Shown piece by piece: positions 43,765-55,500 of a DNA stretch of 64,000 bases; the stretch's first letter is position 1, and each line of letters begins with the position of its first letter. The stretch comes from Symsagittifera roscoffensis. Its lineage: Eukaryota > Xenacoelomorpha > Acoela > Convolutidae. Below the pieces are notes generated by a model. It was not told the DNA's origin. It worked only from the letters and a program-made list of their open reading frames with translations, and did not search any database. The DNA lies in the NCBI RefSeq assembly GCF_963678635.1, contig NC_087071.1:44753095-44817094 (forward strand). The letters run 5' to 3'. The position numbers were made by a program, and so were the translations under genes.

Positions 43765-44165
43765 TTTAGCAGTATGAAGAAAAAAAACTATTTGGGGGCG
43801 GATCTAGGATTTTCCCGAGTGGGGGGGGGGGCAGATTTTCAAAAAAAAATTCGAAAATTTTGTCAACCTAATTTTCAGGTCAATCAAATTGATTTTCCGA
43901 GCTCTCCCACAGCAATAAAAAGACCCTGTTTCGGTCAAATTTTTTACGCACATTTTGGAAAAACTTTGACCAAAAATTACGCTTTTTTGCGCGCGCTCCT
44001 CCCTCGAAATATATATATTTTTGGCGCCTTTAAAAATTTATAGGGTACCTCACCAAAAACACATATCTCAAAATAGCACAAAGGGGGACCCTTAGGGTCG
44101 GCAGTGGGTCCAATCCCGAGAGGGGGGGAGAGGGCGTCCGCTACTGCCCCACGACCGCCTGCAAA
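43765..44165 (+). repeat. G-tract-bordered repeat, possible mobile-element relic
   Basis: It starts near GGGGGCGGATCTAGGATTTTCC, followed by a run of twelve G, and ends near a second G-rich string (GAGAGGGGGGGAGAGGGCG). Strings of the form 'GGATC.AGGATTTT..GGGGG' are familiar at the ends of short dispersed repeats in invertebrate genomes (from memory, not searched). An 89-codon frame inside it is probably not a gene. Confidence 0.3.
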
Positions 44166-46946
44166 CTATCGCCTGCAGAAGCAAGAACAGGTTGACAAAA
44201 GAACTTGTTGGCAAAGATCTGCACCCAACTTTATGAGCAAAAAATCTTAGTTAAATAATGTTTTTCCGTTAGAATTTTTCCAAAAAATCAAAAAGGTTTA
44301 TTTGTCTTAAAATATCCGAATCACCAAACTCACCTACTCATTTCAACCCCGTTTTATTAAAACTTTTTATCATACAAATTCAGTGGATTAAAAACTTCTT
44401 ATCATACAATTGCATCCATGAAATTTATAACTACAAAAAACTATACGAAAGCAAAATGATAAACAATTTTACATAAATAGAAAATGTTTGACTACCAATT
44501 TTCCAAAAATCTAAAATATAGATTTTTTGTGTTTTACTACAATTCTTAAGCTTCACCCGAGAAAAATTAACCAAAACTTTTTCAAACTAGAGAGCCGAGT
44601 GGTTAAGTGGCAAAACAATTTTACGGCAAAAAATTAAGAAATCTCTTTTCATTATGTTCGAAAATTTTACTTAGGAATTTTTGTCAGCAAAGTAAAAAAT
44701 TGTTAACATACACCCAAGGTTTGGATTTGTTTGAGAACCTAAATGATTTTTGATTTTTCGAGTCAATTTTTCTAGAAAAGGGTTTAATGTCTGAATCAAA
44801 AATGTCTGGCTTGCCAAGTTCTCTCAATCACTCTTGAAGCTCAATGCGATTTCAGTAGTTTTTTTTGCAATTGATTAGTAGATTTTTTCCCCGTAAAGAA
44901 CTTGTTCACAGAATGGTCAAAATTGAAAATAATTTTCGAAATGATTCGTTTCGAGGGAAGAACAATTTTACAATTTCTATGCTCCTTTGTGGATTGCACG
45001 AGAGGCTAACATTTTTACAAGAAAACTTATAGTTGAAAAATCTTCATGACAACAAATTTGTTATCTCGTATCTAGGAAAATTTACCCAGCTCAGTTGCCG
45101 CTCGATAAATTTTTCTGGTTTTTGAGAATACGACGTCGATTTTGATAGTGGACAATTTTTCAGCAAAGAAAAAATCATTTCTGACAAAAACGTTGTTTTG
45201 ATTGCGGTTTTCTCTATTTTCTTTGATTGTTTTTAAGACTTTCTCTTTTCTTTGACTTCAAGACTATCCTCTTTTTAGTGTTTGCTAGCTTGCTATGCTG
45301 TTTATTTGCGGTATCGCAAGTGGTTTGGAGCTACGCTTTGACTCTCTATAAATAATATCTGAGAGGAGGGTGGAAATGAGCAGTGCCTAAGCGTTTAATG
45401 AACCCGGCCAGTGTCCATAGAGCTGTATTTTACACAATTTTCAGTTTAGTAATCGATAAAAAGCTAGCTGCATGAGTCCAACCTAAACACGCGTAGTTAA
45501 GGATTGTTCTTATTATAAGAAAAATTATAGTCGCCTTTGACAAGCCCCGATTTGTAGCTCACATAGTTTTCCGTATCCTCATCATGAAATTACTTGCAAG
45601 TTGCCTGATGTGTTCGGGAAAGTGGATGGAGAAAAAACACCAAACAATTTGAGGTCTTTTTCCAGTATTAGGCGTTTTTTTATTCATTGTTGCTCTAGAT
45701 CCATTTTTAGCTATACTTATTTTGTGATTTGAAGTGATTCATTGAACCTTAGTGGGTGTAATTGTAAAGGCTGCAATTTAAAAGATTATGCATTGCCTCT
45801 ATCAAGTGATCGACCCGCCTAGCAACGCTAGTTGCAGCAAAAGGCACCAGTGTATCTTCCCGGTTTTTTGAGCTTAGAAAACATACCCTTGGTACTGAAA
45901 AACTATCGTGAACAGCACAGAAAAATAGTTTTTCAAAAAAAATCTTAAGTAGGCTTGAAATGTTTTTTTTTTCAAAATAGCTTGTCTGTCAAAGTAAAAA
46001 ATTTTCTGGCATTTGTATTGTTTTCCATTTTTCTAGGCATAGTGACAAGGTTGACAAGGTTTTCAAGTGTGATCCTTCAGAAGACAACAATTGCTCTGGT
46101 TACAAGAATTACCAGATTCGTTTAGTGGAACTTAACAGTTGTATCAAGTGTTTAGATCGTATCTATACAAATTCGTTTTGATTGTTATTTTAATCCATTA
46201 AAATTTGGCTAAAAACTTCAAATAAAAAAGTTGTAAACAGTGAAATATTTTGTTTTGAAAAAAATATTTTTCAAATCTACTAAGTTTTTTGGATTCGTCA
46301 TACAGCTACTATTTTTTATCGAATTTTCGTTGATTACCTCATTCACTACGCTTTAATAGCTAATCGGAATAATGGATTGGTTAACTGTCCTAATTTGGCA
46401 GTTTTCAAACCCAGTTATTTTCCGAACAATCATTCGATATAAAACTTTTTTTTAGAAAATCTATTAGGCCGCACTTTTGTTTTTTTCTGATAATGATCGA
46501 AATGTTTCCCTTCATGAAAAAAGTCTGGATAAAAACGCTACCAAAAAATCAATTTTAAATACAACTTCAGAAATCATAGAAAAAGTACATAAAACAGTTC
46601 TCTTCAGCTTTTACACACTGCACTGGAATAACATAGAAATTCAACCTCTCTTGAAGATAAAACGATGGGGGATGGTTAAAAAAATCAATCAAATCTAGTA
46701 CTCAATTATATTGGAAGCATTAATGCATTATTTAGCACTACAGCTGAACTATTCTAACATCAAAAAAACCTATTGAGCTGTTTTAAACAAATGAAGTTAG
46801 GAAAAATTGCCATAGTATGTTGAAAAATCCTAGTATGACACGACTTATAAAGGAAATTAAGGCTTTGAGATAAAATGCGCATATAAACAAAACGTACAAA
46901 CAGATTAGAAAAATGAGGATTAGAAAAATGATGACACAAAACTCAC
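44166..46946. other. AT-rich DNA, probably intron or 3' region of the TRIM-like gene
   Basis: It lies downstream of the predicted donor site at 46946. No further exon could be recognised by eye. Any exon 3 of the TRIM-like gene should start in phase 1. Confidence 0.35.
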
Positions 46947-47753
46947 CCACAAGTTTTTTTTTGCGTGAGGTCAGCCTGGCAAAATCTTTATTATCTACAG
47001 TACATTGAACCACGACGTTGCCATTTTTATCCAATAATTTTTTCCCTTTTGATTGAAACATTATGAATGAATACGGAAGAACTACGATTTCAGCTGATTC
47101 GTCAATTAAGTCAACAGTAAGTGCGAAGGGAGTTGGAGGTTTAGAATGGTCGATTATTTCTAACTTAACTTGCAGTGGTTGCCTATCACAGCCTTTCTTC
47201 TTTCTGATCAATAAGTGTATTTGTTTTTTAATTCCTGGTTTCTTTATAACTGCAAATCCCATCTGTAAAATACTCGAGCTGAGGCTTGGATCATCATTTA
47301 GCCATCTCAATTCATTACGTTTCGAATTCTTGATGTTTTGAATGACAAACACATAACATGTGGTTTTCTGATTACTGGTCAAACTTTCTAAACATCTGGA
47401 AGGTTCTTCTGGGTTTCTGGGAGATTTTTCTGTACTTCTATGAAATGAAAGTGTATCGTCAGATGAGTTGACCTCTGGCTCTATTTGTTCGCTCAATGTT
47501 CTTTCGTTTGATATGTCTTTAAACTGATCGGAAGGTAGGATCATGAAACTGTCATCGTCCAAAAAGTTGCAGATGACGTCATAAGAACAATCGTAATCAC
47601 CACTTGAAAACTTGGAAACATTGTTTAATTTTTCTTCCATTTTTTCGTGATGCAGAAGTATTTCAGTCATCTTTGTAATGAGATGTTCGTTTGATCTAAT
47701 CTCAGCCTCTAGGCTATGATTTTGTGCTGTGATGGCATCGATTGCTTGGGCTC
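46947..47753 (-). CDS. TRIM-like gene, exon 2 (coiled coil plus C-terminal domain)
   Basis: An open stretch bounded by an acceptor-like AG at 47754-47755 and a consensus donor GTGAGT starting at 46946. It starts with 'AQAIDAITAQNHSLEAEIRSNEHL', a coiled coil that continues the helix ending exon 1. An acidic Ser-rich linker follows, then a beta-rich domain ('CYVFVIQNIK', 'QVKLEIIDHSKPPTPFALTVDLIDE', 'VVLPYSFIMFQSKGKKLLDKNGNVVVQCTV'). That domain is reminiscent of a MATH/TRAF-type or other immunoglobulin-like module, which is uncertain. The frame stays open past the donor into strongly hydrophobic sequence, but the splice signal makes that part intronic. The gene would then continue in an exon not identified here. 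Confidence 0.6.
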
Positions 47754-49574
47754 CTCAATTAAAACACAAAATTGTAGGTGGTGATAATATTGCATATCAG
47801 TCATGATGAAAACCAGATGAATTTAAATGTAGTTTTTTTTAATTTTTACTAAATTAAGTCAAAACGAATGAAAAAACTATACCCTTTTCAAAAATCAAAA
47901 GTGGTCTGAGGTTTCATGACGTTCAGTGTTAATTTTTTCCGCGCGGTATATTTTTGGGAAAAAGGTCAAGGAAGCATTTTTGGGCACTCTTGATATCATA
48001 ACTCAGACTCCCATACACTTTTTCAGTGCTTTCATTTACAGGTGTTTTTCAAATCACTCAGTTGAATTATTTATTACAGAACAATAAATTATTTATGCTG
48101 TGAATTCTAAAAAAGCATATGAAAACGTTTTTCAATTTAGGTCAGAACCAAATAGATTTCAATTCGCAATTAAAGTAAGGTTCTGTTCAGCAAAACGTTC
48201 AACCACCTTTACTGGATGAAATTTTCCAGCTCTAAGACCATAAAAAATGATCGTTCTTAGAATTCAAAAACAAAAGCTATCGACTCTATCATCATAAAGC
48301 TTATCAAATTAAAACATTCAGCAAAAGTTGATCCTAGACTCAAAAGTATAAAAAAAAGATAAATAATTTTCAAAAAGCAAAAACTTATTCGAGATAGATT
48401 AGAAATACTGCACATCTTAGTGAAGTTGGATTATCATAAAAAACGACCAGCAAAACTGACCAAGCCACGCTTACGTAAGATATGATTCCTTAAGAATTGT
48501 TTTAGCACCTTCCAAGAAGCAAAAACTCTAGCACGATTGATGAAATTCCGCAATAAGTGTTTTTATAACAATAGTTTTTTTTTCGCAATAAGCTTACACG
48601 ATTCGCAATAAAAAATTTCGCAATAATCTTACACGATTCAAAAGTAACCTCGAAAATGAAAAATGTGAGTGCAAATAAAAATTTTCAGTTTTTAAACAAT
48701 ACTTGAAGACATACTATTCACACACGGTAAAATATGCAATATGATATCTGAAAAATTTTTGGTTGATTACAGATACTAATCAAAACAACGAACAGAAGAA
48801 AGAATGTTTAGACATAACTAACATTGGAAGTTTAGACATAACTAACATTGGAATAACAGATCAAACATAACTAACATTGGAATAACAGATTAACAGAAGA
48901 AGTTTAGACATAACTAACATTGGAATAACAGATCAAACATATTGATCTTTCTAATTATTACGTGTAGTTTTATAGAAATGGTTCACAATGCCAGTAGCCA
49001 AGGCAAAAAAAACTAAAGAAAAAAAAACAAAAAATCGGTATCGGAAGCGGTCACCTTTCCTGGATTATTCGTCTTCACATAATTTTACTTCTGATCTCGA
49101 CCAGTGGTTGAGGACGGCATAAAGTTTTTCTATTGTCACTTTAATCTACTGTGCTGTTTGTACGCCTAGAAAAACCCACAATAATGGACAATAGTAGCTA
49201 TGATAAGAGCCACTCTTAAAAACCACAAAATCGTAAAAGTTTTCGAAAAATATTTAGGAAATATCAACTCGCAAACTAACCCAAGTAATAAAATTGGATG
49301 AACAATGACTGTTTTTATCCAATGGTCTCATATTATCACAAGCGAAAAAAAAACAATCTTTAACTGTTTTAATAGCAGCATCGTCGTTTCGATCGAAAAT
49401 AGACTAAGGAAATGCATCAACCTATGAATAGCTAACATATCAGCTATGAACAACCAAATATCGAAAAGAGACAAAAAATCATGCACTCAATCCATGTCTA
49501 CTGTATTGGATGAAAAATCCCACTTCATTTATCACAAACTTTTTCCTAATGACAAGCATTCTTTGTGTACTAAC
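47754..49574 (-). other. Predicted intron of the TRIM-like gene
   Basis: Donor GTTAGT begins at 49574 and the acceptor ends ...TTTTAATTGAG at 47754. The exon 1 frame leaves one base and exon 2 needs two, so the phases fit and give a Gly codon at the junction. It contains the 24-base tandem repeat at 48806-48941. The acceptor lacks a good pyrimidine tract, which lowers confidence. Confidence 0.5.
48806..48941. repeat. Tandem repeat, about 24-base unit
   Basis: The core TTTAGACATAACTAACATTGGA appears three times. A shorter CATAACTAACATTGGAATAACAGAT version lies between the copies. It sits inside the predicted intron of the TRIM-like gene. Confidence 0.8.
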
Positions 49575-50036
49575 CCCTCCTCTGCAGTTCGTCGAGCTGT
49601 TCCCGTACACATCTAGTTCCCATTTTCTGCTTCACTTCTCGCTTTAAATAAGTTTTGAATGATACTATGAGATGACTACCATGATTGGCTTCTAAACAGT
49701 CCTCGCAAATTGCTGTTTTGCAGTTTTTGCACCAAAAACTGACCACTTTAGAACAAAATATATTGTCGCAATTTGGTGGTTTAAACAGAGGCCCTTGATT
49801 GGCAGTTTGCAACACATCTCGGATACCATAAAGTGTTTCAAGCTTGAAATTGAAATTCGATGCTCTGCTCGGCAAATTGAACACGTCAAAATACCGGGAT
49901 TGTTTTGGAGATAATTCAGACAATTTTTTGGAGTAGGGCAATACGAATGGCCGCATGGCAAAGCTCTTGGGTCGAGAAGAAGATCATGACAAACTGGACA
50001 TTCCATGTTGAAGCACTGAATCTTCAATTTTCGCAT
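49575..50036 (-). CDS. TRIM-like gene, exon 1 (RING finger and B-box)
   Basis: From ATG at 50036 the frame gives a RING finger: 'CPVCHDLLLDPRALPCGHSYC', a Cys in 'PKNCL', and 'LTCSIC'. A B-box follows: 'CDNIFCSKVVSFWCKNCKTAICEDCLEANHGSHL'. It then ends in a Lys/Arg/Glu helix at 'DELQRR'. RING/B-box/coiled-coil proteins are ubiquitin ligases of the TRIM class, often regulatory or antiviral. The RING and B-box lie in different frames. One base is lost or gained just after the last RING Cys pair (about 49855-49870), with no intron signal. This is either a sequencing error or a mutation that makes it a pseudogene. The RING spacing between the fourth and fifth ligands is longer than usual. Confidence 0.7.
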
Positions 50037-53000
50037 ACAACCTTTTTAAGTGTAGAAAATAACGAAAAGTCGCTCAAAATTGATATTTGAAAACTACTTT
50101 GGTTTTTGTTAATAAAAGCGTTGAAAACATTGATTATGAAAGGATCTCGCTTGCTTTACGTTTTTGCAAAGCATTGGTGTTTTGTTTACTTGGTCAATAA
50201 AATGGTTTACAATTGTTAGACTTCTTCCTTACTCATGACTTGTTATGCGTTATTTGGACAATTTTGAGAAAATCAACCTTATTAAGTTTTTCATTCCTGT
50301 ATAAAAATGTGTGCATGTAAATTTGAAGATTACTTACTGTTTTCATAAATAAATTGCTTTGAAAAAAAAAGATTTTTTTTTCATGCACAACTGACTGCAA
50401 AATAAAACAAACGTCGAAATTAATTTTGTGAAATCAAGAAGACATTTTTGTTTACTTTTCACTGTAATATTTTTAGTTTATCAAAGATTTGCCTTTTGCT
50501 TTCTAAAAACCAATACTCTAAAAATGGTTTTTCTTATTTGTATAAGTAAACTGCACCGAATTTTTCTTTTTTTGGTTTTGAATTCCCGACTTTGTGAAAT
50601 CTTTTTTGCATTAAACCGATAAACCATTGAAACAACAATCAAAAAATATTAAACAAGCAAACTTTTCAAGCGTTGAACCGAAGCAGTAATTCAATTAAAA
50701 CTGATGTTAAAAACTTACAATTTTTAGACGATATATTAAAATCCCTATACTGTCAATTTTAATGTCCATTTTATCCCTATACTGTCTAACTGGGTCTTAT
50801 ATTTTATAATTTATTCTAATATTTGGATAGATTGCAATCTTTGTTTTCCAAAAAAGAATTGACTAGACTGCCCAGCAATTTTGTCTGAAATTTGAAAAAC
50901 AGATCCTATTACAATTTGTAGTTACAACCTCAAAAAAGAAAGTAAAGGTAGTGAAAAATATTAAACTTTTCAAACAATTAGTTCAAAAAGTTGCAACTGG
51001 TGTTATCAAGAGAAAAAAAAATCATGTTTGGTTAATTGATTAAAACCAGACGGAATTTTTTTTCAAGATTCTTAAAGTCTCAATGCAGTGTTATTAGCAA
51101 CAAAATAAATTTTCTAAACAGCTTAAACAAAATAAGTTTGGAGCAATATAAAACATCAATCTAAGATTTTTGATTTGGGATTCAAAGTTAAAAAGCATTT
51201 ATAATGCGGAATTAAAGAAAACTAAACAATTCTAAACGTTGAAAATATTAACTTTAAAAACTTTTTGCATGGTTTGTTTCCGAAAAAGGATAATTATATT
51301 TCGAATGCTCAACAACAAAAAACATGACATTGTCAGACCCTGAAAAACATCTATTATGAGTAAAAATCAAGACAAATACCTGAACAAAATGCAATAGAAA
51401 ATTGTACTTTGTAAGCAAGCTGAAAGCGGCATTGGAACGAACTATTTTGATTTGCACAGGCCTATAAAGTAATGTGAGAATTGGTTTTGAGTAGTCCCAA
51501 AATCGCCTTTAAAATCATAATTTTTTGCACTTGCAAGCATGGTCTTACTTAATTTTAACATTTAACTTTGATTAATTATAAGATCACAAGCATACCAATT
51601 GGAGGGCCGTTTCAGAAGGTCTGAATTGGCCCAGCCATTGATTTGATTGTGATTTTTCAAATGATCAAATTTCGTTGCTTAAGTACCGTTAAAAACAAGC
51701 CAGCAAGTACAAGCTTTTATGATTTACAGAAATTTCTCCACAATTCTTGCAAAGTGAAACACAAGTTGGTCTTTCATCCTCAACAGGATAATCTTGAGTT
51801 ACAGATGAGTTTAAATACATTGTTATTAACCTGAATATTTTCAATCTTATATAAAAAACATACAGAAACAGCAATTAGTCCGAGGGTGCAAATCCAACTA
51901 GCCGAAATATCATTTTGCCAAATATCATGTTGAAAAATTCATCTTTAATAACATCTGATGTTATATTCAGGGATCATTGTAAGTATAAGCATTTCATGAC
52001 GGACGCAATTTCGAATTTTTCATATTTCAGTTTAAAAAATCTTGTCATAATGAAAAAATAGCAACTTAAAAGCAGCTTAAAAAAAGCCAGAGATGAAACA
52101 AACAAAAAAAGTCAGGAGCATCAATGTCTTAGCATTTGAAAAAATTTTGGCCAATCAAATCAAAGACTACTGTTTTTTGTTCGCCAAAATGCCACACTTG
52201 TTAATTTTTTTTATCAAACTGACCGTTTAGCGCGTTGAATTTTCACCAATATGATGGCTCCAACAAAAAACTCGGAACATTATTTTGAAAACAAAGTAGT
52301 ATCACCTTTTATGATTAAAACTTTATACATTTCGACTTCAAAAAACCAGATACCAACTTAATTGATATTTCGATAAGTTAGGAGACGAAAAACTAATTTG
52401 ATAATTTTTTTCTAGTATCATCACGTGTAAATGAAAATGAATGCTTAGATTTATTTCGTTGAATTTAAGACTAACTATACTTTGTTGTATGAGAGATCAA
52501 ACTAAACAAATTTGAATGTTTAACTCTTAACGAAAAAGGTATTTTAATTGCGAGAAAATTTGTAATTTCTGAGGAGCACAAAAGATTGTATAAATATTTC
52601 AAGCTTCACGTTTCACACCAAGTAGTTTGTTTTGGTTATGCAAGCAAGAAATATGCTTGTTTCTATTACTTTTGTTTTTGACCCCATCTAGAAAACTCAA
52701 CCACACTGGGTTGTTAAGGTTCATACTTTCATTATCATTCAGTATAAATTTTTCCCTTTACCTCACATGGTCATCAATTGTATAAGTTATCTGGCGATTT
52801 TACATTGTTGAGTAGCAAGACTAAAGTTTTTGCCATGAATTTATTACCTTTTCAATTCTTATAGCCAGCTATCCATAAGTTTTTTCAAAAGTTTTTTTGT
52901 AATCATGAGTTGCAAAACTAGCGGCAAAAAATTACTGTTCAATTAATTTTAGATTCCACTTAATGAAATACACCAATTTAATTGATTCACGACAGTATTT

Positions 53001-53212
53001 GATCAACGGGTTAAGGAAAGTAAAAATCGAACTAAACAAGAGTCTCCTTTAGTTGATTTTACCAAAAAAATTAAAATCAATTTTTAAATTTTTCGATGAA
53101 ATAGCGAGGTCGTATGCTGAGGGCTATTTTAGAGATCAGGTGTACTAGTTAAGCTTGCGAATCTGTTGTTTCAGTTAGTTTTCAAATTCAATGAACAGTT
53201 TGAAGATCCATT
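50037..53212. other. AT-rich intergenic DNA, no gene recognised
   Basis: Upstream side of the TRIM-like gene. Only short random frames were found, with no repeats, RNA genes or recognisable element remains. Confidence 0.45.
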
Positions 53213-55030
53213 ATGTTTATGCTAAATCATGTGTCTCGCCCGGCTATCTATCCAGTCAGCTGTTTATCGATCGGTCCATCTATGCAAATACACACACAAC
53301 CATTGTTCCAGTCATCCATTGATCCTCCGAACCGGCCCTCCGTCCATTCACCTACACATCCAACCAAACAACTATCCAGCCATCCATCCATTCGATTTTC
53401 TAGCCATGAAATTAGCCATTCGTCCATTCCACCGGCCATCTATCCATTCAAACAGCACCATTTTCCAAGCAAGCCATCTGTTCATTAAGTCATCCATCCA
53501 TTCAAGTATCTAGCCATGAAATTAGCCATTCATCCATTCCACCGGCCATCTATACTATACATTCGAATAGCACCATTTTCCAAGCAAGCCATCTATTCAT
53601 TAAGTCATTCATCCAATCATTCAACCACCTATCGATCCGACCAGCGATCTTTCTATCGAACCATCAAATTATTAATCCATCCGGCTATCTCTCTAAGCAT
53701 ACATCCATCAAACATACACCTAAGCATACACCTTTCCATCCATCATTCCAACTAGCCATATATTCAACTATCGAGCAAATCAATCATCTATCCATTCATC
53801 CATCAAGCTGTTCCTTCTATTCTCCATTCATTCAACCACGCAACCATCAAGCCTTTTATCCAGTCTTATATCCATCAAACAATCCACCTTGCCAACCATC
53901 TATCCAGCCAAATATCCATCCATCTATCTAGCTATAGATAACCTGTCCATCTATTTATCAACCAGCAAACTCTTTAGACACCAATTGTCTATCAATCCAA
54001 TGAGCCATTTATTCGTGGATTCATCCCTCTAGTCATCCATTCTTCCAGCCAGCCTTTAAACCTTTATCCATTGAGCCAACTGTTCACCCATAAATCAGGC
54101 CATGAATCAATTATCCATCCAACCAGATATCCATCTAGCCATGTATTAATCTATTCAACCTTCTAGCTCGGTTCATCCATCCATCTACCCGTGCATCTGT
54201 GCGCCAATCTATAGCTCTATTCATCCACCGAGCCATCCAAATATCCAATCATTCTTTTTCGAGACATCCATTAATTGGTTCATCCATTCGCTCTAGCCAA
54301 CCAACCAGAGAGCTACTTATAGATCAGTCGATCGATCCAGTCATCAATCCAGTCATACATCGATCCATTTAGCCATCCATCCAGATACTCACTCATCTCT
54401 CGATCTACTCATACAACCAACCATCTATCCTGCCATTTGAATGCGCTCTTAACTATCCATCCAACCCATTCAACCAGTCATCTGGTTTTGCTTTTATCCA
54501 TAAATCTAACCATCTATCCTATCAGCAACATATCGATCTGCCCTGCTATACATACATACTTCCTTCTATCCATCGATGGCCAGCCATCTAGCCTAACATC
54601 CACTCAACTTTTTAGTCATCCAACTAGACATTCATCCCCCCGGCAAGCCATTCATGCATCCAAACAGCCATCCGTCTAACATGCCATCCAAGCAGTCTTT
54701 ACTCCATCCAACCAGCCTTTTATCCAACCCAACCCTCTTTCAATCCAATCAATTAGCCATCTATCCATCAAGCCATCTATTCATCGAACCATTCGTTAAT
54801 AACACTATTTATCCATCCAGATATTAAACTAACCATACATCCATCAAACCATTCATCCATCCAGTCAACTATCAAATGATTCATTCATCAAACCACCCAG
54901 CCACATGCCAATCTATCCATCAAGCCATCCCTCCATCTAGCCATTTATCATTCATCCATGAAACCGCTCAAACATCCAACCAGACAACCATCAAACCAGT
55001 GATCTAGTCATCTATCCATCGATTCACGCA
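53213..55030. repeat. Imperfect (CATC)n / CCATCCAT tract, about 1.8 kb
   Basis: Nearly every line is a string of CATC, CCAT and ATCC units broken by substitutions and small indels (for example CATCCATCCATTC, TATCCATCAA). It is an aged tetranucleotide array. Apparent reading frames rich in Ser/Ile/His/Pro are translation of the repeat and are not genes. A 56-base block (from CTAGCCATGAAATTAGCCATTC) recurs at about 53400 and 53510, showing later segmental duplication. Confidence 0.85.
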
Positions 55031-55300
55031 GTGGGTATGTTAGCTTCCCCAATGAACGTATGGGCTCATCAACAACAAAATTATTAGGTCTGAAGATGAG
55101 ACATAGAAGTTGGATGCACATCAATAAAATCTATATGTCAGTGAACAATTTTGTGTTTAATGATTTTTCATATCTCAGCCATTGCCGTCCCAAACTCGGA
55201 GGAAAAAGGAGGGCTGGCGAACGCCAAGTCCGCCGCCACCGGAGTCGAGATTTTTCACCTAATTTGAAGCAAAATTTCAGCAGTTTGAGCGGTTTTTTTA
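55031..55300. other. Unassigned sequence left of the assembly gap
   Basis: GC content is higher than in neighbouring DNA, with a GGAGGAAAAAGGAGGGC string and a CGCCGCCACCGGAG string. It may be the 3' end of the Penelope-like element or of another repeat. No frame is supported. Confidence 0.3.
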
Positions 55301-55500
55301 NNNNNNNNNNNNNNNNNNNNNNNNNNNNNNNNNNNNNNNNNNNNNNNNNNNNNNNNNNNNNNNNNNNNNNNNNNNNNNNNNNNNNNNNNNNNNNNNNNNN
55401 NNNNNNNNNNNNNNNNNNNNNNNNNNNNNNNNNNNNNNNNNNNNNNNNNNNNNNNNNNNNNNNNNNNNNNNNNNNNNNNNNNNNNNNNNNNNNNNNNNNN
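55301..55500. other. Assembly gap (200 N)
   Basis: Exactly 200 unknown bases, a conventional gap size, so the true length is unknown. It falls inside the Penelope-like element, right after the RT thumb and where an endonuclease domain would be expected. Confidence 0.99.

Noticed and set aside
46783-46946. Hydrophobic tail of the 47670-46783 frame as a transmembrane domain
   Set aside because: A consensus donor GTGAGT at 46946 precedes it, so the tail is most likely intron sequence.
53213-54679. Ser/His/Pro-rich frames in the CATC array
   Set aside because: They are direct translation of a tetranucleotide repeat. There is no start context or conservation.
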